NCBI GenBank assembly: GCA_025363605.1
Contig: JANYDO010000159.1
Coordinates: forward strand, 1-34,786
Length of the DNA stretch: 34,786 nt
Direction of reading: 5' to 3'
Source: Candidatus Kapaibacterium sp.
GTDB lineage: Bacteria > Bacteroidota > Ignavibacteria > Kapaibacteriales > UBA4661
The translations under genes were made by a program, and so were the position numbers. Below the pieces are notes generated by a model. That model saw only the letters and a list, made by a program, of their open reading frames with translations. It ran no database searches and was not told where the DNA came from. This document shows positions 1-7,804 of the stretch, one piece after another (position 1 is the stretch's first letter; every line of letters begins with the position of its first letter).

Positions 1-141
1 AGTGATACCGAACCCAACAAATAAAAACCTCCGTTTGAGGTAGTGGGGTGTTCGGCGAGAATAAGTGCCTCCCGCTCGGTTGGAAAAATTGTGCAAGGGC
101 GGTGCGGAGTCTTCGGAGCGCCGTTCATTTTACCCTTGCAC
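1..141. repeat. Terminal direct repeat identical to 34646-34786 (circular-contig overlap)
   Basis: agtgataccgaacccaac...tttacccttgcac occurs at both window ends, 141 nt exact by eye. Confidence 0.95.
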
Positions 142-212
142 GATTTTTAGCGGAGTCTTCGGAGCGACAACCGAGCTATCTTGCACTTATGAAGCCGGAC
201 CACCCCACTACC
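39..212 (+). repeat. Nested palindromic element A (about 174 nt)
   Basis: Outer arms GGTAGTGGGGTG (39-50)/CACCCCACTACC (201-212), ATAAGTGC (61-68)/GCACTTAT (183-190), CTCGGTT (75-81)/AACCGAG (169-175), core AAAAATTGTGCAAGGG (84-99)/CCCTTGCACGATTTTT (133-148) with a 33-nt loop. Confidence 0.85.
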
Positions 213-294
213 GGAACCGACAAAGCCGACTGGCACTTGCCGACGTGCAAAAAAATTGCGTGAGCCGTAACAACCACAAAGCCGATGAATGAAA

Positions 295-361
295 CGGCGG
301 GGAACAAGGGGCAAACGCTGCCGCCAAAAGCGGTGCGTTTTGCTGCTTGTTTCCCCAGCCG
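295..361. repeat. Long interrupted hairpin
   Basis: CGGCGGGGAACAAG...GCAAACG / CGTTTTGC...CTTGTTTCCCCAGCCG, pairing with small bulges. Confidence 0.7.
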
Positions 362-566
362 CGATACACACATTAAGGAGCGGTCAGCGCATTGCGCATA
401 GCACCCGCCGGAGGCACCACTGGAAAAGCCAAAGCGGTTAGCGGTGGCGATAACATTTGTCTTTGTGCCAATGGAGGGGGGGACGGGCGTTCTTGGGGGG
501 GCGCGGTCGCCCCACTGGTCGCCCACGTTGGCGGAGAAGTAATCCGCCACACAAAGAAGCCATTGA

Positions 567-618
567 GCGCGTTAAGCGCGGCAGTGGGCGGGTTTCCCGC
601 CCAACGCAGCCAACGCGC
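567..618. repeat. Interrupted hairpin
   Basis: GCGCGTT (567-573)/AACGCGC (612-618) around GGGCGGG-ttt-CCCGCCC (586-602). Confidence 0.7.
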
Positions 619-797
619 CCCCGACCGAAGGCGGCGGCGGGGAGCGCATTGGCAAGCGGCGAGGCGCTACGTAGAATGGTTGATGAGGAGTTGACTGGTG
701 GACAGCGCCGACGTTGGGAAGCGGACACACGATTTGTAACACTTGTTCTAGGGCAACAATGCCGAATATACGTTAGTACCGAAATCTAGGCACAAAC

Positions 798-909
798 GCC
801 GAATTTGTTAGCCACTGAGCGGGAAGCGTAGTGCGCTTTGCGCACGGAGATTCCCGCGAAGGGGAAAGAGAAAACCGAAGCGGAGCGAGGTGAGCGAAGC
901 GAAAGATAC
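798..909. repeat. 112-bp repeat unit, copy 1, containing hairpin GCGGGAA-gcgta-GTGCGC-ttt-GCGCAC-ggaga-TTCCCGC (819-857)
   Basis: Aligns without visible indels to 1100-1211 (GCCGAAT..AGCC..GGGAAGCGTAGTGCGCnnnGCGCACGGAGATTCCCGC..AAACCGAAGCG.AGCGAG.TGAGCG.AGCGAA.GATAC). Confidence 0.85.
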
Positions 910-992
910 ATCTTGTTACTGGGGTAAAGGGATGCGTATTATTACTGGGGCAAAGGGAAGGGGCTTTTTAGCCCCGCTTGAGAGAGCATATT

Positions 993-1029
993 CGCCGATG
1001 GACACGCGCCGACGCGGGGAACATCGGCG
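993..1029. repeat. Inverted repeat CGCCGATG/CATCGGCG
   Basis: Perfect 8-bp arms at 993-1000 and 1022-1029. Confidence 0.6.
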
Positions 1030-1099
1030 ACCGACAGAAGTACACACGGACGGCAACGTTGGAAGCGGTATTCACGGCGCGGAGCGCATACGATTGAAT

Positions 1100-1211
1100 G
1101 CCGAATGGGTGAGCCGATGCAAGGGAAGCGTAGTGCGCCCCGCGCACGGAGATTCCCGCAGCGAGGAAAGAAAAAACCGAAGCGTAGCGAGTTGAGCGGA
1201 GCGAATGATAC
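1100..1211. repeat. 112-bp repeat unit, copy 2, with conserved hairpin (1123-1157)
   Basis: Ungapped similarity to 798-909; hairpin stem retained while loop changes TTT to CCC. Confidence 0.85.
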
Positions 1212-1213
1212 AC

Positions 1214-1265
1214 GGGGGCGAGGGTTTCGCCGGAGCTTCCCAGCGAGGACGAAACCCTCGTCCCC
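1214..1265. repeat. Strong hairpin GGGGCGAGGGTTTCG/CGAAACCCTCG-T-CCCC
   Basis: 15-bp stem with one bulge, 20-nt loop. Confidence 0.75.
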
Positions 1266-1565
1266 GATGACGGGATGAGAAAGGATAGAAATGTTTTGTG
1301 AGCCGAAGAAAAAACTTCGTTGAAAGTCAAAAAAATCGTAAAAAAAATGCACGATCCGAAAAAAAGTTTACTGGAGCATGGTTCTGGGCAAATGTTTTTC
1401 TTGTTTGCACTTAGGAGAAAAAAACGGGACAAAGTAGATGTTGCAACAACGATTGTAACGGGTTTTTCGTTACAGGTGACACTAGCGCGGTATGGGGTGG
1501 GGGTTGTATATTGGGGATGGAAACTTCAGGCAGTCCTTAATCAACACACAAATAAGACATAAAAT

Positions 1566-2876
1566 ATGATTTCAACGGCAGCTGACTTTTTGGAGCAATT
1601 TAAAAGATATGCACTTTCAAGAATTGAAAGTGAAGACAGTGACATTAAACATACTGTTGCAATCGGTGACAATTTTGAAGGATTAACTGCTGAATTACTT
1701 AATAAAGCGATTTTTGAAGACCTGAATTTAAAAATGGTAGAGAGAAGCTTTGTTTACAACGACAGTGGTGTAATGAGTGCTGAATTTGATTGTTTATTAG
1801 TAGTTGGTGATGGGCAAAAAATGTCTTTTGCTGGTAGATACAAATATCATATAAAGGATGTCATTGCTGTTTTTCAAGTAAAGAAAAACCTTTATGCAAA
1901 TGACCTAGACGACGCTCACCAAAACTTACGTTCAATAATTGAAGTTTCCGAACCGAGAGACCCAGATTCATACGTTGGAAGACTTTTTAGTAATGCTTAT
2001 AAAATTCTAACTTCAAAAGAATCACCAACTACAGAAAGGAGAACGCGGTTTACGGATAGAGAAAATATGATATATCATTATTTAATGATGGAAGCATTTC
2101 ATCCGCTAAGAATTGTTATTGGTTACTACGGTTACACTACAGAACATGGGCTTAGAGAAGGATTTGTTAAAAAATTAGAACAGCTTATCAAGAGCGGTCC
2201 CGTTAGAGGTTACAGTCCGAGTAGCTTTCCTAGTTTAATTATTTGTGGTAATAGTACAATTATCAAAAACAATGGAATGCCTATGGGTATACCACTTTCG
2301 GAGAATGATGATTTTTATTTTCATGTTCTTGTATCATCATCTGGAAAGCCTATGTATCATTTACTTGAATTAATATGGACAAGACTCTCATATAAATTTA
2401 GTCTCGGTTCAGCTATGTTTGGTGACGATTTTGATAGTGAGGCTACGCATCCCTTCATATCTTGTAAAAAAAAGAGAATGAGTGCCACTAATTGGGGATG
2501 GGAATTTTTCTATCATGACTTGACAAAACAACAACTTTCATTACCATTAGTCTCACAGCCGTGGAGACCTACAGAAATTGATCCAGACAAATTTTCAATT
2601 CTACATATGCTTCTTAAGGTAGGAACTATAGATATACAGACAGATAGAGAATTTCTAGAATTTATAAATGACTGTAAACTAGATGCTGACAAAATAGTAA
2701 AGGAGTTAATTGATGCAAGATTAGTATATGTTGATGAAGGGAAAATGGGATTATTAGTTGACGAACTTGTTACACTTATTACACCAGATGGAAAGATTTA
2801 TGCGGGTGAAAATAGAAGTGGTGAAATGGCAAACTATTTTAATAAACAAATAGGAGCCAATCCAACAAATAAATAA
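1566..2876 (+). CDS. DUF6602-like protein with possible PD-(D/E)xK-type nuclease domain
   Basis: 436-aa ORF, AT-rich; N-terminal motif SAEFDCLLVV...IKDVIAVFQVKKNL resembles DUF6602/restriction-endonuclease-like folds. Confidence 0.75.
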   Translation: MISTAADFLEQFKRYALSRIESEDSDIKHTVAIGDNFEGLTAELLNKAIFEDLNLKMVERSFVYNDSGVMSAEFDCLLVVGDGQKMSFAGRYKYHIKDVIAVFQVKKNLYANDLDDAHQNLRSIIEVSEPRDPDSYVGRLFSNAYKILTSKESPTTERRTRFTDRENMIYHYLMMEAFHPLRIVIGYYGYTTEHGLREGFVKKLEQLIKSGPVRGYSPSSFPSLIICGNSTIIKNNGMPMGIPLSENDDFYFHVLVSSSGKPMYHLLELIWTRLSYKFSLGSAMFGDDFDSEATHPFISCKKKRMSATNWGWEFFYHDLTKQQLSLPLVSQPWRPTEIDPDKFSILHMLLKVGTIDIQTDREFLEFINDCKLDADKIVKELIDARLVYVDEGKMGLLVDELVTLITPDGKIYAGENRSGEMANYFNKQIGANPTNK

Positions 2877-3084
2877 AAAGCCTCCTTATCAAGCCTGCAA
2901 GCATCAACCCCACAAAAAGCAGCACCACTCCAAATAATATCCGCCCACGCTCAAAAAGAACATACGCCGGAGAAACAAACAGCAACGTCACAAGAAATTC
3001 CGGTATAGACGAAGGACGTAGAAAGGCAAGCACACAAACGCCGAGCGCTGCAACGAACAACAAATACTGTGTGAGCGTCTTCAT
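2839..3084 (-). CDS. Small membrane protein
   Basis: MKTLTQYLLFVAALGVCVLAFL...ILFGVVLLFVGLMLAGL; start overlaps stop of upstream nuclease gene. Confidence 0.6.
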   Translation of the reverse strand: MKTLTQYLLFVAALGVCVLAFLRPSSIPEFLVTLLFVSPAYVLFERGRILFGVVLLFVGLMLAGLIRRLFIYLLDWLLFVY

Positions 3085-3458
3085 GCCGCATACCCATGTT
3101 GTGCCAGCAGCACGGCAAGGTTCGTACTTGCGTTGCCCCACAGCACAAACACTTGACGGAGATAGCGGAAGTAGATGTCGTTATCGGGTACACCGTCGGG
3201 GCGAATGATGGTGACGGTCTCGCCAAGCAGGATGTTTTCTGCAAAGTCCTTCGCACGTATGCCCTTTTTAAGCGCATCCCGAAGGGAAATGCCACGCGCC
3301 AGCGACTGACTGCGCAGCTTCGCGCCGTAGCGCGTTTCAAAACAATCAACGCCAAGAATCCGAACGATGTACTCGTGGCGCTCGTACTCCACGCAATACG
3401 TGTCGCCGTCCACGACGCGCGTTATGGTGCAGGTGCAAGATGTGGGAAGAAAGCTCAT
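3081..3458 (-). CDS. Staphylococcal nuclease (SNase/thermonuclease)-like protein
   Basis: CTITRVVDGDTYCVEYERHEYIVRILGVDCFETR motif typical of SNase domains. Confidence 0.8.
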   Translation of the reverse strand: MSFLPTSCTCTITRVVDGDTYCVEYERHEYIVRILGVDCFETRYGAKLRSQSLARGISLRDALKKGIRAKDFAENILLGETVTIIRPDGVPDNDIYFRYLRQVFVLWGNASTNLAVLLAQHGYAA

Positions 3459-3463
3459 ACGAT

Positions 3464-4174
3464 TTACAAAATGGTTTTGCTGAATTGAATATTGGTGAGG
3501 TCGAAGCGCTGGTTGTTGCGGATTTCGTTCACGGCAAATTCGATGATGCGGGCGCTTTCGTTCAGGTAGTCGCCAAAGTTTCCGCCCTTGCGGGAATTGT
3601 ACTCGGTCATTTTGTCCGTCCGCGCTCGGAATTGGAGCGAAAGATTCGGGTCGGCGCTGGCTGCGAGCTGCCGCATCTTCACTGCCGCTTGCCCCAAAGA
3701 AAGAAGCTGCGTGTTGATGAAATCCAAATCGCGGCGTTTGAAATTGCCGTTTGGTAGGCGCTCAATACTATTCAAGAGCGTGAAGTCTTTGATGGTGTAA
3801 ACGCCCGTTCGTACTGCCGGCATAAAACCGCCACCGCTCAATCCAACGACACAATATCCGGCAAAATCAGGATTGCCGCCCCATTCTCCCGACGAATCCA
3901 GAATGGCATACTGCACATTTCCACCGGAACTATACACCGATGCAGGAATTTCCCATTGCGCGACAAAACGGTTTGCGCCCTGTGGAGTCATTGGCACGGG
4001 CGGCGCGGCGATAAATCCGGGTGCAGTGGTGGTTTCGTATTGGAACACAATGGTATATGGTCCCAATGCCTCGTCTTGTTCTTGTCCCGTTGTGAGGGTA
4101 ACGCGAACCCCGCGTGTTGACGGCGGACTTGGTGGCAGCAGCCACTCGTTCCAGATTGCGCTTTGACGTGCCAT
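3464..4174 (-). CDS. Hypothetical protein, possibly phage-derived
   Basis: MARQSAIWNEWLLPPSPPSTRGVRVTL...; in a tight co-directional gene run. Confidence 0.7.
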   Translation of the reverse strand: MARQSAIWNEWLLPPSPPSTRGVRVTLTTGQEQDEALGPYTIVFQYETTTAPGFIAAPPVPMTPQGANRFVAQWEIPASVYSSGGNVQYAILDSSGEWGGNPDFAGYCVVGLSGGGFMPAVRTGVYTIKDFTLLNSIERLPNGNFKRRDLDFINTQLLSLGQAAVKMRQLAASADPNLSLQFRARTDKMTEYNSRKGGNFGDYLNESARIIEFAVNEIRNNQRFDLTNIQFSKTIL

Positions 4175-4175
4175 A

Positions 4176-4382
4176 TTATTCCACTCCATCAAGTTTGTTT
4201 TCAACGACTTCAATGCGTCGTTCTAATTCCGTGAATTTATTTCCGGCAACAGCAAGGCTGGTTTCTTGGGTCTGCACACGGTTAATCACCTCGCGCAAAT
4301 CGGTGTGAATGAGCTTGAGGAAATAGGTGATAATGCCTAATCCACTACCAAGAATGACCTGTATGATTTTTTCGTCGGGCAT
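4176..4382 (-). CDS. Small membrane/coiled-coil protein, holin-like position
   Basis: MPDEKIIQVILGSGLGIITYFLKLIHTDLREVINRVQTQETS...; near endolysin-like gene. Confidence 0.65.
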   Translation of the reverse strand: MPDEKIIQVILGSGLGIITYFLKLIHTDLREVINRVQTQETSLAVAGNKFTELERRIEVVENKLDGVE

Positions 4383-4423
4383 GGGGAATGTGTTCTAATG
4401 CTAGAAAAGTAGAGCAATTACTA

Positions 4424-4492
4424 GCACAGACAAGAGTGTCTGTGCCACCGAAGCCAGTATTGATGGTGTAGCACAGACACTCTTGTCTGTGT
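4424..4492. repeat. Pair of 22-bp dyads, each self-palindromic and mutually inverted
   Basis: GCACAGACA-agag-TGTCTGTGC (4424-4445) and GCACAGACA-ctct-TGTCTGTGT (4471-4492). Confidence 0.85.
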
Positions 4493-4512
4493 AATTCTGA
4501 AAGTATCCATTA

Positions 4513-4812
4513 TTACAATGATTTGAAATTCATCACCGCAAGCACTTCGCCGAACTGTTCGATGCAGAATTTGCCAAGTTCCTCCAATTCGCGGGAGGAA
4601 TAATCCGACGCTTCTTTGATGCCTTCGGGCAGATTGGCAGCGATGGTGCCAAGATTGCCGATAGCGCGAATATCACCGATGTCAATGCCATCCACTAAAC
4701 ACTTGAGAACCTCGGCAACGTTATCAATCACGCGCTTGGTGGCTTCGATGCCGTAGAGTTCTTGTGCTTCTTTGGGGGTTATGGTTTGAGCATTACGCTG
4801 AGTTTGATTCAT
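4513..4812 (-). CDS. Hypothetical phage-like protein
   Basis: MNQTQRNAQTITPKEAQELYGIEATKRVIDNV...; overlaps stop of the endolysin-like gene. Confidence 0.7.
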   Translation of the reverse strand: MNQTQRNAQTITPKEAQELYGIEATKRVIDNVAEVLKCLVDGIDIGDIRAIGNLGTIAANLPEGIKEASDYSSRELEELGKFCIEQFGEVLAVMNFKSL

Positions 4813-5231
4813 GGTTGTCTCCGAATGGAAATGATGGTGGAAAGGAGAAAGGTTGAGATTGAAACCCGATTTGATTGGTTGCCGCCGAGAAGAAGAACGT
4901 TGTTGTCCTTGCGTCCGGTATAAAAGCCGACGTGACCTTCGCTTGGGTTCTTGCCGCGAGAAAGTACAACAATATCGCCGCGCTGCGCTTCCGTGATGGG
5001 AACAGGCACACCCCACGTGAGGAAACTTCGCGCTCGTGCGGAGTTTGTGCCAACGATTGCGGCAACACGCAAACACCAATTCACAAACGCTGCGCACCAC
5101 GGGATTTCATCTGCTGTTGCCTTCAGGGAAGTACAGGCGTGGTATTCGATAATGCGCGGATTGTGTTTGCTGCCGCTTTGTTCCTGCACTCCTATTTCGT
5201 GGAGCGCTATTTCGTAGGGGGTGAGAGTCAT
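4809..5231 (-). CDS. TIGR02594/CHAP-NlpC-like peptidoglycan hydrolase (endolysin-like)
   Basis: ALHEIGVQEQSGSKHNPRIIEYH...DEIPWCAAFVNWCL...RGDIVVLSRGKNPSEGHVGFYTG: catalytic Cys context and GHVGFY. Confidence 0.85.
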   Translation of the reverse strand: MTLTPYEIALHEIGVQEQSGSKHNPRIIEYHACTSLKATADEIPWCAAFVNWCLRVAAIVGTNSARARSFLTWGVPVPITEAQRGDIVVLSRGKNPSEGHVGFYTGRKDNNVLLLGGNQSNRVSISTFLLSTIISIRRQP

Positions 5232-5449
5232 ATATTTACAGCCTTTACGCTTGAAAGTGCCTTAAACAGGCTTAAAACGCCTTTTTTGAACATTGCTTGA
5301 TGGGAAATACTTGTGATGGAAGCTATCGTGCATACGCTTCTGCTACGTTACCCGAAAAACACCGCTTTGAGAGCCGAAAAACGCCACTTTTGACCAGTTT
5401 TCATATCAAATTTTACCCTAAAACAAACCGCTTTTATACCGAAAAAGGC

Positions 5450-5728
5450 TCATTTCAGGAGTTGGTAGAAGACTTCGCGTGAACCGCGTTGCCGTTTCAA
5501 GATGCCCTTTGCTTCCAGTTGACTTGCGGCTCTTGTGATCGTCGGCTTGCTGCACTGCATATCTGCCATGAGCGTTTTGAGTTGCAAGGTGCATTTTCCG
5601 TTCACGTCGCAGTATTTGGTGAGAACGCCGTAAAAAATACGGGAGCGCATTTTGAGCGATTCGTCATTGTACACCGTTGCACCGGGCAAATCATAGTTTG
5701 GTTCGGAAAGTAGGTGTCGTGAAGCCAT
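5450..5728 (-). CDS. Winged-helix DNA-binding protein
   Basis: KCTLQLKTLMADMQCSKPTITRAASQLEAKGILKRQ helix-turn-helix/wing pattern. Confidence 0.7.
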   Translation of the reverse strand: MASRHLLSEPNYDLPGATVYNDESLKMRSRIFYGVLTKYCDVNGKCTLQLKTLMADMQCSKPTITRAASQLEAKGILKRQRGSREVFYQLLK

Positions 5729-5809
5729 AGTCTGTTGTGCAAAAAAATAGCAGCGCGTCAGCGTTGAGATTGAGAATCGGAGACGCGCTGCGATTGGTGG
5801 TGTTCGTCC

Positions 5810-6136
5810 TTACGCAGTCGGAAGGTCAATCGCACCCAGCGAAGTCTCGAAGGTGTTGACTGCCGTTACGATGGATTCGAGTGCCAACTTGAACGCAACC
5901 GTCGGTGCGAATTGCACATCGGTTTCTGCACCTTTGGCAAGAATCGAAACGCGGGCTTCGGCTTGACCATCAATGCGGGTGTTAAACTCAGTCAAGTTTT
6001 TGCTGAGTTTGGTTTTGAGATTCTTCGCCGTGGCGATAGCGCCCGCGAAGGCTTGCAGTTCTTCTTGCAAGTTGTCGTATTTGCCATCGGGAAGCTGGTT
6101 GAAGGCTTCCATGCTGGCGATGTTGGAAAGCAACAT
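5810..6136 (-). CDS. Hypothetical protein
   Basis: MLLSNIASMEAFNQLPDGKYDNLQEELQAFAGAIATAK...; an alternative start is at 6172. Confidence 0.6.
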   Translation of the reverse strand: MLLSNIASMEAFNQLPDGKYDNLQEELQAFAGAIATAKNLKTKLSKNLTEFNTRIDGQAEARVSILAKGAETDVQFAPTVAFKLALESIVTAVNTFETSLGAIDLPTA

Positions 6137-6226
6137 GGTAGTGTAAAAAATGGTGGTGAGCAAGACGCTCAAAAAAAGATGATGTTCCGTTTTGAGCAGT
6201 GCACAGCTTCAAGGAACGAAAGCAAG

Positions 6227-6520
6227 TTACGCCACATCGGAATCGTGGACAAGGATGCGCTCTCCACAGGTTTCCACAAGTTTGCGATAGTGAGCATCGG
6301 TGGTAATGAGTTCATCGTGGGTGCGGATAAGGTGCAAAACCGTCGTGTGATGCCGCTTCAGCGTTTTGCCGATAAGCGGTAACGAGAAGTGATGCGCTCT
6401 CAGATGCGCCGCCAGCAAACGCCGACAATCGCACACCAGCGCCGTGCGGTTTTGTTCCAGCAACCGTTCTTTCGGATTTGTACCCAGCACCTCAGCAAAA
6501 GCATCATAGTTGATGTGCAT
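6227..6520 (-). CDS. DnaA domain IV-like DNA-binding protein (no AAA+ domain)
   Basis: LLAAHLRAHHFSLPLIGKTLKRHHTTVLHLIRTHDEL resembles the DnaA C-terminal signature region. Confidence 0.75.
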   Translation of the reverse strand: MHINYDAFAEVLGTNPKERLLEQNRTALVCDCRRLLAAHLRAHHFSLPLIGKTLKRHHTTVLHLIRTHDELITTDAHYRKLVETCGERILVHDSDVA

Positions 6521-6531
6521 AGCTCTGAATG

Positions 6532-7434
6532 TTAGTGGATGGTCGTAGATTGAGCAGAATAGTTCGTATGCGTGAAGACAATATGCGACGGCTCTCTGAT
6601 GGCGTACTCCTTGCGCTCTTTCACGGACAAACATTCACCGTCACTCAGCTTCAGAAAGACCTTGCGCTCGTTGTGTTCCGAATCCGATGGAACAAAGTAC
6701 GCTCCGGCAGGAGCGAGGTCAAATCGGATGGGATAAATGTAGAGCGTTTCGATGTCGGGTTCGGCTAAGAGTTCACGAGTGTAGCTTGGAGCAGCTTGAG
6801 AAGATTTCTTCTGAGCGTTTCGCTCTTGAGCATTTTGCTCGGGAGCATTACGCTCAGGAGCGTTCCGTTCAGGTGGAGAATCGGCATCGTTTTTTTTCGC
6901 TTCAGTAGATTGATGAATGGATAAGTCTTCTGTATAAGTAGATAACTTACTACGTAAGTTAGTAGATAGGTGTGCGGGGAGGTTTTGAGTGTGTACCATT
7001 TGGTTTGGGTCTGTATCCAAAAGGTAAGCACTCGTAACCTTATGGTTAAGGTAAGGTTTTTCGTCCTTGCGGGGTCGTCCTCCTTTCTTTCCGCCTTCGG
7101 CTCGTGCACGTCGAACGGCATCAAGTTTACCCATTCGGTTCAACAAAGCGTGCGAAAAAATCTTTCCCTCAAAGCGCCGAATGAGACACAGTTCGACCAG
7201 TTCATCAAGGAATGTGGTGAGGTCGTCGTCGCTTGTACAATTCAATTCGTGTTTGAGCGCTTTGAGATTATGTCGTTCTGAAATATCGAACGTGTAGTCT
7301 TCCTGCTCGCGCAAGATTTCTACCAAACACCACCATCGTCCGATGCCCTCCATACCACATTCTTTTGCCAGCATGAGAAGTTTGGGGTCGTGCCGAGCGT
7401 TGGCATCGTGTTGGAAATAGTATGCGTCTTTCAT
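6532..7434 (-). CDS. DUF4373 (Lin1244/Lin1753-like) phage replication-associated protein
   Basis: MKDAYYFQHDANARHDPKLLMLAKECGMEGIGRWWCLVEILREQ is characteristic. Confidence 0.8.
   Translation of the reverse strand: MKDAYYFQHDANARHDPKLLMLAKECGMEGIGRWWCLVEILREQEDYTFDISERHNLKALKHELNCTSDDDLTTFLDELVELCLIRRFEGKIFSHALLNRMGKLDAVRRARAEGGKKGGRPRKDEKPYLNHKVTSAYLLDTDPNQMVHTQNLPAHLSTNLRSKLSTYTEDLSIHQSTEAKKNDADSPPERNAPERNAPEQNAQERNAQKKSSQAAPSYTRELLAEPDIETLYIYPIRFDLAPAGAYFVPSDSEHNERKVFLKLSDGECLSVKERKEYAIREPSHIVFTHTNYSAQSTTIH
6813..6872. repeat. Four tandem 15-bp units within CDS
   Basis: GAGCGTTTCGCTCTT/GAGCATTTTGCTCGG/GAGCATTACGCTCAG/GAGCGTTCCGTTCAG; encodes a PERNAPERNAPEQNAQERNAQ linker. Confidence 0.8.
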
Positions 7435-7513
7435 GGTTCGTCTTTGAATTTGTATTTGAAAAGGCATGAATGTTGGAGTTAATGCAATATGGAATACAAC
7501 AATCAAGCAGGAT

Positions 7514-7717
7514 TTATGCGCGTTGTTCTAAAGCGGCTTTGATACGCTCTTCGCGCTTGATGATGGCTTGTTCAATTTTCAACGCGAGTTCCAGCGCTTC
7601 GATATTACCGGAACGCAGGCGCATGGTTGCGGCGGATTGCGAGATATGGAGTGTTTCAGCAACCTTTTTCGCTACCCCGTGGCGAAATTTGTGAGGACGA
7701 AATGTTTGTACTTTCAT
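7514..7717 (-). CDS. Cro-like HTH protein
   Basis: RHGVAKKVAETLHISQSAATMRLRSGNIEALELALKIE; divergent from the HTH ORF at 7805. Confidence 0.65.
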   Translation of the reverse strand: MKVQTFRPHKFRHGVAKKVAETLHISQSAATMRLRSGNIEALELALKIEQAIIKREERIKAALEQRA

Positions 7718-7804
7718 AAAATTTCCTTTGGATGAAATAAATAATTCTTATATTGGATTGAGAATAATCTTAGGCACTGCAATATAGGAAAATACTTATT
7801 TATT
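7718..7804. promoter_or_regulatory. Divergent operator/promoter region of a CI/Cro-like switch
   Basis: 87-bp AT-rich gap between divergent HTH genes; TATATTG (7749-7755)/CAATATA (7780-7786) inverted repeat. Confidence 0.6.

Noticed and set aside
1-141. True phage direct terminal repeat or LTR
   Set aside because: Exactly 141 nt at both contig ends matches a common assembler k-mer overlap for circular contigs; plasmid genes support circularity. Read depth over the repeat would settle it.
700-820. Integron attC-like site (AACAAATTCGGCG / GTTAGCC)
   Set aside because: I could not find a convincing pair of RYYYAAC/GTTRRRY core sites with extrahelical-base structure, and there is no tyrosine integrase in the window.
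958-975. GGGGCTTTTTAGCCCC as a Rho-independent terminator
   Set aside because: The T run lies in the loop and there is no T-tract after the stem, so terminator function is not supported.
48-1195. Overlapping plus/minus ORFs in the GC-rich block
   Set aside because: Low-complexity Arg/Gly-rich translations, mutually overlapping on both strands and spanning inverted repeats; no domain support.
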